Positions 31,801-39,706 of a stretch of 64,000 nt of DNA are shown here, piece after piece. The stretch comes from Streptococcus oralis subsp. dentisani (lineage in GTDB: Bacteria > Bacillota > Bacilli > Lactobacillales > Streptococcaceae). Location of the stretch: contig NZ_NCUW01000030.1 in assembly GCF_002096335.1 (NCBI RefSeq), positions 248,001 to 312,000 of the forward strand. The letters run 5' to 3'. Every line of letters begins with the position of its first letter. The first letter of the stretch is position 1. The notes below the pieces were generated by a model. It worked only from the letters and a program-made list of their open reading frames with translations. It was not told the DNA's origin and searched no databases. The position numbers were made by a program, and so were the translations under genes.

Positions 31801-32286
31801 ATGAAGAAGGTTCAAGTCATTTTTAGTCTATTATTGTTGTGTTTTTTTCTTAACTCAGGTGATGTCCGAGCAGATGATGGAAGTCTTGAAATTAATAATC
31901 AAACCATCCATGATCAAGGGAACAGTCCTCAGACTACTAAGTCTAAGAATATTCCTGAATTATTTTTAGAAGATAGTGTGAAGAAAGAAAAACAGCTACA
32001 AAAAGCACAGCAAGAGAATGTTCATCAAGCGCAGTCCTCTCTTTTTACCGGGACTAAAGATACTAATAGTTTTCAGAGTCAGGATAAGGTGACGCGTGGC
32101 TTGTTTCAAGCAAATTATAGAGCAGATGAAGCAATTTTGACTGGAGAGAGCACCTCTAACACTTCGCTACCTACTTGGCTATCTATTTTAGGATTGGGAA
32201 TAGGTCTACTTGGAGTGACCTATCTAGGTGTTTGGCTAGGTAGGAAGTACTCAAAAGTGCTTCGTTTTAAGAAGGAGAGTGTGTGA
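31801..32286 (+). CDS. essA: type VII secretion protein EssA
   Basis: A membrane component of the type VIIb system. The 161-residue product has an N-terminal hydrophobic signal (VIFSLLLLCFFLNSGDVRA), a polar, Gln/Lys/Ser-rich external part, and a C-terminal membrane helix at about residues 123-147 (LSILGLGIGLLGVTYLGVWLG) with a basic cytoplasmic tail. Topology and position between esaA and esaB fit EssA; sequence conservation in this family is low. GGGGAAGGAG precedes the ATG. The stop overlaps the esaB start by one base. Confidence 0.85.
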   Translation: MKKVQVIFSLLLLCFFLNSGDVRADDGSLEINNQTIHDQGNSPQTTKSKNIPELFLEDSVKKEKQLQKAQQENVHQAQSSLFTGTKDTNSFQSQDKVTRGLFQANYRADEAILTGESTSNTSLPTWLSILGLGIGLLGVTYLGVWLGRKYSKVLRFKKESV

Positions 32287-32534
32287 TGAAGACAATTACG
32301 GTTGGTATAAAATGGAGAGACCAAATATATGATTTGAAACTTCCAACGCAGGTTTCATTCAAGAGAGTAAAAGAGCTGATATGTGAGTCATTTTCAATGA
32401 TGAACCAAGAGCTACCAAGTCACTTTGATCTTCAAGTGACTAATAAATCAATTGCCTTTTATGATGATGACCAGATAGCGGACTTTCCTTTAGGAAACGG
32501 AGATCAATTAGAAATTGTAGGGAGAAAGAAATGA
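32286..32534 (+). CDS. esaB: type VII secretion protein EsaB (YukD, ubiquitin-like)
   Basis: A small cytoplasmic ubiquitin-like protein of the type VIIb system with an accessory or regulatory role. The 82-residue product fits the beta-grasp fold: TITVGIKWRDQIYDLKLPTQVSFKRV at the start (here split by context), then a helix and QIADFPLGNGDQLEIVG. The ATG at 32286 is used; a GTG one codon earlier is also in frame. Its end overlaps essB by four bases. Confidence 0.88.
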   Translation: MKTITVGIKWRDQIYDLKLPTQVSFKRVKELICESFSMMNQELPSHFDLQVTNKSIAFYDDDQIADFPLGNGDQLEIVGRKK

Positions 32535-33721
32535 AAGTACAAGAGACAAGTATCCAATCTAAGTGGTCGAAAGAGGCTGGTGAACTAGAGATTAAGTTAT
32601 CCGCTAATCAATTTCAACTGAATCGGATGAAGCAGTATCGATTCTTTTTAGAAAGCACGGCACATTTAGCTCAAGGAGCAGTGAAAGAAGAGGTAGAAGA
32701 GGTCGTTCGTCTTTCTTACCAAATTCCAGCAGGTTATCAGTCGATTCGAGAATCTGTTGAAAATAAAGAAATCTTAGAACGCCTTCATCTTTTTCAAAAG
32801 TTACAATTCTTAAAAGAAACTGTCGATCAGCCTATGAAACCCTTTATTCACCCAGATAATCTGTTTGTGAGCGGGGAAAGTGTCCTTTTAGGACATAGAG
32901 GGATGACAGATAGTGTGGTTCCTTTTTCGCTCATGAAAGAGGACTTGTTAAAGCAATATAAGGCTTTAGCTGTGTTCATTTTACAACCTAAGCTCAACTT
33001 TGAAGAGTTAATTGATAGTCTTACGACGGTAAAAAATGCTTTTGCGGAAACTCTTTTTAAAGCGGAGACTTTTGATGAAGTAGACCATCTCATTAGTGAG
33101 CAGGCTCGTATCCAAGAAGAGAAGCGTCAAAAGGAAAAACTGCTTGTCTCGAAAAGGAACTATCAATTGTTTAAATGGAGTTCTTTAGGACTCGCAATTG
33201 TAACAGTTGCGATGGGGATTGCAACAGGTATTTATGCTTTTTATGTGGTGCCTAAGCAGTATAAAATCATTCAGGCTGAGACGAGTTACATTGCTAAGGA
33301 TTATACGGCAGTGGTAGAAGGTCTTAAGTCAGAAGCTCCAAATAGTCTTCCGAAGGGAGTCCAGTATACACTTGCGGCTAGCTCGTTAGAGTTAGACAAT
33401 CTGACTCAAGAACAAAAGGAAGCTGTATCTAGAAACTTGTCACAGAAATCTAGTGAGAATACTCTTTCTTATTGGATCTATATCGGACGTGGGGAACTTG
33501 AAAAAGCACTTGATATTGCTCAAAATATTGGGGACATTCAGTATATTCTTCATGCTTATACGAAGCTCTATGATCAGGTCAATACAGACAGTACGATGAG
33601 CGGAGCGAAAAAGCGAGAACTCCTTGAAAAGTATCAAAAAGAAATTGATAAGTTACAGGAACAATTAAACGGAAGTTCAAAGGCAAATAGTACATCAAAG
33701 GAGACTAAAAATGGCAACTAA
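32531..33721 (+). CDS. essB: type VII secretion protein EssB (YukC)
   Basis: A membrane protein with a cytosolic pseudokinase domain, a core part of the type VIIb translocon that contacts EssC. The 396-residue product has a kinase-like N-terminal domain without recognisable catalytic motifs. One membrane helix at about residues 213-238 (LGLAIVTVAMGIATGIYAFYVV) and an external helical domain with a Lys/Ser/Asn-rich tail follow. The start overlaps esaB (ATGA) and the stop overlaps essC by 11 bases, so the three are coupled. Confidence 0.92.
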   Translation: MKVQETSIQSKWSKEAGELEIKLSANQFQLNRMKQYRFFLESTAHLAQGAVKEEVEEVVRLSYQIPAGYQSIRESVENKEILERLHLFQKLQFLKETVDQPMKPFIHPDNLFVSGESVLLGHRGMTDSVVPFSLMKEDLLKQYKALAVFILQPKLNFEELIDSLTTVKNAFAETLFKAETFDEVDHLISEQARIQEEKRQKEKLLVSKRNYQLFKWSSLGLAIVTVAMGIATGIYAFYVVPKQYKIIQAETSYIAKDYTAVVEGLKSEAPNSLPKGVQYTLAASSLELDNLTQEQKEAVSRNLSQKSSENTLSYWIYIGRGELEKALDIAQNIGDIQYILHAYTKLYDQVNTDSTMSGAKKRELLEKYQKEIDKLQEQLNGSSKANSTSKETKNGN

Positions 33722-36700
33722 GGGCAAACAAGCGACTTGGAGTCAAAAGCTGTCAGATGAAGAGGTTCTTTGGCATGTGTTTTCGTTTAAAGAATGCTTT
33801 GAGTACAAAGAGTTGACCGAAAGGGCCTCCTCAATCAATATTGGAGAAAGTCATATCTCAATTACTGAAAGTGGTCTTGAAAAGGACGGAATCCCTTGGG
33901 CTGGTCAGGAGGAGGAAAGTCTGGTAGCCATTCCACATGAACAGATTCAGATCCATTCCTTTACCTATCCTAAGCAGGACTTACTCTTTTCTAAGGAGAA
34001 GAAAGCAAATGTTTGCCTTGAAAGTCAAGCTCTCCTTTACCTGAAGGTTAAGGAGAATACCTATCATCTCTCTGGATCATCTAATGGAGCTAAGGTTTAT
34101 CTAAATGGACAAATTCTAGAGGAAGTTGATGCCTCTATTCAGGTAGGGGATGTTTTGGTGGTGGACTGCTTTCTTTTCTCATTTCGAGAACATCAGATCC
34201 ATTTCCTGCCCTTGAGCAGACAGTACACTATCCAATCTGATCATTTGTTTGAAGAGCCTTATCAAGCTGAGTTTCCATATGAGTTTCCTAATTATCGTAG
34301 AAGTCCACGCATTTATCTAAAAGAGCCTGAGGATAAGGTGGAAATCAATTCACCAGCGCCAGAAGAAAAACTTAGACGTGGTGAGCTATGGCGTGCGATC
34401 GTACCGCCTGTTGGAATGGTGGTGATTAGCGGAGCCTCTAGTGTCTTTATGCAGGGAAATGCCTTTCTTATGATGGGAATGGCCAGTGCCAGTCTCTTGA
34501 CAGCTGGATTTTCAGTATCGAGCTATTTTACCAACAAAAAGGAAGTCAAAGAGAAGAATCAGAAAAGAAACGATGATTATCAAGAGTATCTCTTAGAGAC
34601 AGGAAGCCAATTGAGTCGTCTAAAGGCGGAACAAAAGAAAGCCTTGACATATAATTTTCCATCGGTTGATGAATTAGTGGATTTAGTAGAAAGTTACAAC
34701 CCACGGATTTATGAGAAGATGGTGACAAATGATGACTTTCTAAAGGTTCATTTGGGAACTGGAACGATTGATTCTAGTTATTCCTTACGTTTTCAACCAA
34801 CCAATCGCAAGGAAGACTGGAGCCGCTTTGTCGAGAAAAAACTGGTACAACCTCATATAAAATTAGAGGATGCGCCTATTGTCCTCTCTCTACGTGATCA
34901 GGCTTTGGGATTAGCGGGAGTAGTTCCTGTCTTACGAGTAGCAGTTCAAACGCTATTGTTTCAGATTGCGGCGCTCCATTCCTATCATGATGTAGAGTTT
35001 GTGACCTTGGTCTCCCAAGAGGAATACGAGAATCACTGGCGAGAATGGCGCTGGTTGCCTCATGCGCAAATGCGGAGTCTCAATCTACGGGGACTTATTC
35101 ATGATGACCAGACCAGGGACATGATCTTGACCTCTTTTTACCAGATGTTAGTCAAGCGTCGTCAGGTCGTTCGGGAACAAAAGCAGGAGCAAATCTTCTC
35201 GCCGCACTATGTCTTGACGATTTTGGATGAGTCATGGCTGTCAGGACATGGGCTCAATGAATTTCTGGCAGAGGATATGACCCAGTATGGGGTGACGGTT
35301 ATCTGGGGTAAGGAAAGCCTCAATATGTTGCCTGAGACGGTGACGGCAGTGGTTGATTACCAAAATGGAGAAACAGCCAAGCTCGTCAATAATCATCATA
35401 TCTATATCAACCAAGACTTTAAGCCTAATCGTCTGCCTCAAAATGGAAAACTTGAAGAAGCGATTTACCGTTTGGCCAATCTCAATCATATCGAAGTGGA
35501 GAAAAACTCGATTCCAGATACGATTTCCTTTATGGAACTCTACGGTGTTAAGCAGGTCGAGGAATTGGATGTGGAGAAACGCTGGCAGGCGGCGGATGCA
35601 TCTAAGTCTCTCGCTGTACCTCTAGGTGTTCGAGGAAAGGATGATATTGTGCTGCTCAACCTTCATGAGCGTGCGCATGGTCCACACGGACTAGTTGCAG
35701 GGACTACCGGCTCTGGTAAGTCTGAGATTGTGCAGAGCTATATTCTGTCTCTAGCTGTTAACTTTGCGCCAGAAGATGTTGGATTTCTTCCGATTGACTT
35801 CAAAGGGGGAGGAATGGCCAATCTCTTTGCCAAGCTGCCTCACTTGATGGGTGCTATTACCAACTTGGATGGAGCTGGGACAGCTCGTGCGCTGAAGAGT
35901 ATTCGTGCGGAACTTCAAAAGCGTCAGCGTCTCTTTGGGAAATTCGGTGTCAACCATATCAATGGCTACACCAAGCTCTATAAAAAAGGAAAGGCACTTA
36001 GCGATCCAGAGGAGAAAAAGACTTATCCGACAGAGCCTTTACCTCATCTTTTCCTGATCTCAGATGAGTTTGCGGAGTTGAAGCAAAATGAACCAGAGTT
36101 TATGGCAGAACTCGTCTCCACGGCACGTATCGGACGTTCCCTAGGGGTTCACCTGATCCTTGCGACTCAAAAGCCATCTGGAGTGGTGGATGAGCAGATC
36201 TGGTCTAATTCTCGCTTTAAGCTGGCGCTCAAGGTTGCCGATCCTTCAGACTCAAATGAGATTATCAAAACCCCAGATGCGGCTAGTATCACTCAGCCTG
36301 GTCGTGCTTATCTTCAGGTCGGAAACAATGAAATCTATGAACTCTTTCAGTCAGCATGGAGTGGAGCGGATTATCAGCCTTATAGTGATGAAGGTAATCA
36401 AGTAGATGAACGGATTTGGTTAGTGAATCAACTAGGGCAGAGCGAACTCTTGATTGACGGAAATGACGGGGATTACTCGGTTGAAGAGACACAAGAGCAG
36501 GAGACAGAGCTTGAAGCTGTGATTGATTATATCAATAAGGAAACGGAGCGTCTGCAAGTCATCCTCCCTGAAAAGCCATGGTTACCACCTCTTGGAGAGG
36601 AGCTAGTAGGAGCGGCAATTGACCGTCAAGCAGAGTGGACAACCCCACGTCAACTCTCCATTCCACTAGGCATGCTGGATCTGCCAAGTGCTCAAAAGCA

Positions 36701-38159
36701 GGAGGTCTACCACTTTGATATTGAGGAGTTGGGCAATACCGTCTTATATGGGTCCCCAGGCTTTGGAAAATCAACAGCTCTTCAAACTATCCTCATGAAT
36801 CTGGCTCGTAGAAATACGCCTGAGCAAGTTCAGTTTAACCTTTTTGATTTTGGGACGAATGGTCTCTTACCAATTAGAGAGTTGCCACACGTGGCGGATC
36901 TGGTTCGACTAGATGAGGAAGAAAAGCTCCTCAAGTATCTGAAACGTCTGGATAGTCTTATGAAAGAGCGGAAAGCCCTCTTTACAGAGGTTGGCGTGTC
37001 TAGTCTGTCACAGTATGAGCAAAAGACAGGTCAAGCTCTCCCTGTTCTTCTCAACTTCTTTGATGGCTATGACTCAGTACGGGAAAGCCCATTAGAGGAG
37101 ATCATCGAGTCAGCTGTCAACCAGCTCCTACGTGAAGGAGCTAGTCTGGGTATTTATACTCTGATAACCGTACTCAGCTCTAGTAGCTTGCGTTTACGGA
37201 TGAGCTCGACGATTCCCAATGCTTTGAGCTTTTACTTAGTAGAAGAAGGAGCGCTTCGGACGGTTATGGGACGTGATGCCCTGCCAGGCCAGGAAATTGT
37301 CGGCCGTGCTCAGGTGACACAGGAAGAAGTTCTAGAGTTACAAGTCTATCTGCCGATAGAAGGAAAAGACGACATCGACCGTCTTTCTCACTTAACAGCA
37401 GAAATCCAATCGATGAATCAAGACTGGCAAGGCTTACGTCCAAAAGCAGTACCTATGTTGCCAAGTAAGATTTCTACGAGTTTCTTTGAAGATCACGAGG
37501 AAGTTCAGGATATGTGGCAAAGAGGCGAGTTGCCAATTGGTTTTGACAAAGAAAGTACACACCCGGTTGGCTTTGTGCCAAAACGAGACGGCTACTTTGA
37601 GCTTCTCTATGATACCATGCAACAGCTAGAATATGGCGAAGCAGCGCTTCTGACAGGCTTAGAAAAAGTGCCTAGTCACATTAAAAAGTTCTTGGTGGAT
37701 CCAACAGGAAACTACCATCAGTCGGAAGGGCTGTTCGACGAAGTATTTGTGGGCGAGGAGATCCCTGGTTTCTTTATGGATATGCAGTCTGAAGTGGATG
37801 CGCGCACGCCAGCTGATTTGGATTATCCTATCTACATCTTGATTCCAGAAGCACAAGCCCTCAGCAAGCTTATGAATCTTAAAATGACAGAAGATGCCTT
37901 TAAGTCTCTCCTGCACAAAGGAGGGACCGTTGGGCTCCACTTCATCTTTATGGGTGAGTTGCGTCAAATTGTTAATGGTTATATGGAAGTGGATAAGATT
38001 CTAAAGGTCAATGTGCCTGCAGGCTGTATTGGTATTCGTTTCCAAGACCAGAATGTTGTATCCATTAAGAGTAGCTTCACAGAGTCCGTTGTCGGAGTCG
38101 ATGAGTACAACTACTTCACCAGCCGAGAAGGCTATCGTATTAAGCTTATCAGTGAATAA
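33711..38159 (+). CDS. essC: type VII secretion ATPase EssC
   Basis: The FtsK/SpoIIIE-type motor and substrate receptor of the type VIIb system. The 1482-residue product has two N-terminal FHA-like domains (about 1-190), two membrane helices (about 230-275), and tandem ATPase domains. D1 has Walker A GTTGSGKS at 664-671 and Walker B LFLISDEFAEL. D2 has GSPGFGKS at 1014-1021. D3 (about 1250-1480) has no GxxxxGKT and is degenerate, as usual for EssC. The far C-terminus is the part that varies between EssC types and correlates with the effectors carried. A terminator follows. Confidence 0.96.
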   Translation: MATKGKQATWSQKLSDEEVLWHVFSFKECFEYKELTERASSINIGESHISITESGLEKDGIPWAGQEEESLVAIPHEQIQIHSFTYPKQDLLFSKEKKANVCLESQALLYLKVKENTYHLSGSSNGAKVYLNGQILEEVDASIQVGDVLVVDCFLFSFREHQIHFLPLSRQYTIQSDHLFEEPYQAEFPYEFPNYRRSPRIYLKEPEDKVEINSPAPEEKLRRGELWRAIVPPVGMVVISGASSVFMQGNAFLMMGMASASLLTAGFSVSSYFTNKKEVKEKNQKRNDDYQEYLLETGSQLSRLKAEQKKALTYNFPSVDELVDLVESYNPRIYEKMVTNDDFLKVHLGTGTIDSSYSLRFQPTNRKEDWSRFVEKKLVQPHIKLEDAPIVLSLRDQALGLAGVVPVLRVAVQTLLFQIAALHSYHDVEFVTLVSQEEYENHWREWRWLPHAQMRSLNLRGLIHDDQTRDMILTSFYQMLVKRRQVVREQKQEQIFSPHYVLTILDESWLSGHGLNEFLAEDMTQYGVTVIWGKESLNMLPETVTAVVDYQNGETAKLVNNHHIYINQDFKPNRLPQNGKLEEAIYRLANLNHIEVEKNSIPDTISFMELYGVKQVEELDVEKRWQAADASKSLAVPLGVRGKDDIVLLNLHERAHGPHGLVAGTTGSGKSEIVQSYILSLAVNFAPEDVGFLPIDFKGGGMANLFAKLPHLMGAITNLDGAGTARALKSIRAELQKRQRLFGKFGVNHINGYTKLYKKGKALSDPEEKKTYPTEPLPHLFLISDEFAELKQNEPEFMAELVSTARIGRSLGVHLILATQKPSGVVDEQIWSNSRFKLALKVADPSDSNEIIKTPDAASITQPGRAYLQVGNNEIYELFQSAWSGADYQPYSDEGNQVDERIWLVNQLGQSELLIDGNDGDYSVEETQEQETELEAVIDYINKETERLQVILPEKPWLPPLGEELVGAAIDRQAEWTTPRQLSIPLGMLDLPSAQKQEVYHFDIEELGNTVLYGSPGFGKSTALQTILMNLARRNTPEQVQFNLFDFGTNGLLPIRELPHVADLVRLDEEEKLLKYLKRLDSLMKERKALFTEVGVSSLSQYEQKTGQALPVLLNFFDGYDSVRESPLEEIIESAVNQLLREGASLGIYTLITVLSSSSLRLRMSSTIPNALSFYLVEEGALRTVMGRDALPGQEIVGRAQVTQEEVLELQVYLPIEGKDDIDRLSHLTAEIQSMNQDWQGLRPKAVPMLPSKISTSFFEDHEEVQDMWQRGELPIGFDKESTHPVGFVPKRDGYFELLYDTMQQLEYGEAALLTGLEKVPSHIKKFLVDPTGNYHQSEGLFDEVFVGEEIPGFFMDMQSEVDARTPADLDYPIYILIPEAQALSKLMNLKMTEDAFKSLLHKGGTVGLHFIFMGELRQIVNGYMEVDKILKVNVPAGCIGIRFQDQNVVSIKSSFTESVVGVDEYNYFTSREGYRIKLISE

Positions 38160-38190
38160 AAGCGAGTCATTTGACTTGCTCTTATTTTTC
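38159..38190 (+). terminator. essC terminator
   Basis: GCGAGTCA and TGACTTGC pair with one G-U around a short loop, followed by a T-rich run. Confidence 0.7.
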
Positions 38191-38220
38191 ATTCTCCTTA
38201 TGGTAAAACATCAGAATTTT

Positions 38221-38229
38221 TGATATAAT
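38221..38229 (+). promoter_or_regulatory. promoter of the effector cluster
   Basis: Extended -10 TGATATAAT at 38221-38229, about 39 bases before the first accessory gene, after the essC terminator. It allows the effector genes to be transcribed apart from the machine. Confidence 0.65.
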
Positions 38230-38267
38230 TCTATTAACTGTAAGGTTTAGTCAAAAGAGGTATAAAG

Positions 38268-38696
38268 ATGAGTGATTTTGAAGAAAAGCGGCTTGCTAGT
38301 AATGCTTATAATCGAGCGCAAGCGAGTCGCTATGAAAGTTTGGCGAATCAGTACCAGAAAGCATACGATAAGAAAAAAGCAGAGATTGAGAAGTTAGAAT
38401 CTGCTAGAAAAGAACTTTCTAAGCAAATTCAATCCTATAGTGAGTTCCGCAATACAGTTTCTCAATACTCTACAACTATTTCTACGGATACCTTTAAAGG
38501 GACAAGACGTGATACATTTGATAAGACTTTATCGAAAATTGCGACGACGATGAATACGCATCAAAATGAGCATGAAATGAATTTGGCGAAGTTGGATGCA
38601 GAGATCGCAAAGCGAAAATTGGAGCTAGGCGATTTAGGTGGTGCTATTGGAAGTGCTTGGAATGCGGTTGAAAGCTTCTTGGCAGCTATTTTTTAG
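38268..38696 (+). CDS. DUF5082/YwqH-like helical protein, LXG accessory
   Basis: A 142-residue, almost entirely helical protein with a coiled coil (YQKAYDKKKAEIEKLESAR) and a second helix ending in a short hydrophobic tail, AWNAVESFLAAIF. It fits the YwqH/DUF5082 family that precedes LXG toxin genes. Small helical partners of LXG proteins elsewhere bind the LXG domain and form the export complex; that role is inferred here from position and fold. AGAGG precedes the ATG. Confidence 0.82.
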   Translation: MSDFEEKRLASNAYNRAQASRYESLANQYQKAYDKKKAEIEKLESARKELSKQIQSYSEFRNTVSQYSTTISTDTFKGTRRDTFDKTLSKIATTMNTHQNEHEMNLAKLDAEIAKRKLELGDLGGAIGSAWNAVESFLAAIF

Positions 38697-38708
38697 GGAG
38701 TAGGATAG

Positions 38709-39002
38709 ATGGATAAAATAGGAATCAGTTCAGCTTCTTGGCAAAGTGTTGTTACCTCAGCACGGACTAAGGTCGCATCTGTATCAGACATTCAAGTGAC
38801 AAAGATTGGAAAAACTACCTTGAATCGGATGAAATCTTTTGAGACCCTTCAAGAACAAGCGAAAAAAATTCTGAGTGATTATAAGGATTTTGAAATGGAG
38901 CGTACTTCTCAAATGATTACGGTTGGTGAGAAGATTGTGGCTGATGATAAAGCTATGGCCGGTCAGTTTGATAAGAATACAGCCAATGTGAGGTTTAAGT
39001 AA
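38709..39002 (+). CDS. small type VII accessory/secreted protein (TIGR04197/DUF5344, YwqI-like)
   Basis: A 97-residue helical protein beginning MDKIGISSASWQSVV, with the conserved C-terminal ITVGEKIVADDKAMAGQF. Size resembles WXG100 proteins, but no W-x-G turn is present. It fits the YwqI/DUF5344 group of partners found with LXG toxins, and probably pairs with the LXG domain of the effector two genes downstream. The stop overlaps the next start by one base. Confidence 0.82.
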   Translation: MDKIGISSASWQSVVTSARTKVASVSDIQVTKIGKTTLNRMKSFETLQEQAKKILSDYKDFEMERTSQMITVGEKIVADDKAMAGQFDKNTANVRFK

Positions 39003-39706
39003 TGGTTCAATACGATAAGAATAAGATTTTTACAAGTATTATTACTAGCCGTACGAGAGAGACATTCGAAGTAGATGATACTTTGATTCAACTTGGTCAA
39101 CAATTAGGAATGCGTCCGCAGATTTTGAAGGGACTCTATAAGGCTCTGAGGAAACTGGAGGATATCTATGAGTATGTGCCAAGTTTCGGTGCAACTTTTA
39201 CTTGTCATTTTGATTATGAGAATCAGGAAGCTCAGATCCATTATAATCAACTAGATCAACTATTTTCCATCACTGATTTACAGGATTTCATGGGGATTGT
39301 GGACAGTGTCTACAGTCCTATTTATCCTTTAGGTTCTGTTGTTGAGCTAGATTTGGAGCTCTTACCAGAGGAACTCCAGAAAAGCTTAGCGGAGGGGCCA
39401 GGACCACTCGTTACGATTTCAGGCCGCAAGATGCCTCTTCAAGAAGGATTTGATGACTATGTGGTAGACTATTTGGCTCGCATCTGGCCCTTGGGTGAGA
39501 TGCCTGGAATGGACGCTTTTTTCGTAAGTAACATGATGATTGAGCGACTTCGTTTTGAAGGTTACAGTGACGACTGGGAAAGTCAGTTTACAGAGGATGT
39601 TTTACGTGCGACTCAGCTCTCCCAGCAACAAGTATCGACTGCCTTTATGCGCAGTGAGGATTTTGTTCGGTATTATGAGCCGTATTTAAACACGGAGGAA
39701 GGCTAA
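39002..39706 (+). CDS. DUF4176 domain-containing protein
   Basis: A 234-residue, acidic, apparently cytosolic protein with no signal or membrane helix. The central part (IYPLGSVVELDLELL, ISGRKMPL, DYVVDYLARIWPLG) matches the DUF4176 family, which is common beside LXG genes. It is likely a chaperone or targeting factor for the adjacent effector, but this is inference. It overlaps both neighbours by one base, which ties its dose to the LXG protein. Confidence 0.75.
   Translation: MVQYDKNKIFTSIITSRTRETFEVDDTLIQLGQQLGMRPQILKGLYKALRKLEDIYEYVPSFGATFTCHFDYENQEAQIHYNQLDQLFSITDLQDFMGIVDSVYSPIYPLGSVVELDLELLPEELQKSLAEGPGPLVTISGRKMPLQEGFDDYVVDYLARIWPLGEMPGMDAFFVSNMMIERLRFEGYSDDWESQFTEDVLRATQLSQQQVSTAFMRSEDFVRYYEPYLNTEEG

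Noticed and set aside
38709..39002. Second WXG100 protein (EsxB)
   Set aside because: Right size and helical, but lacks a W-x-G turn; fits the YwqI/DUF5344 group better.
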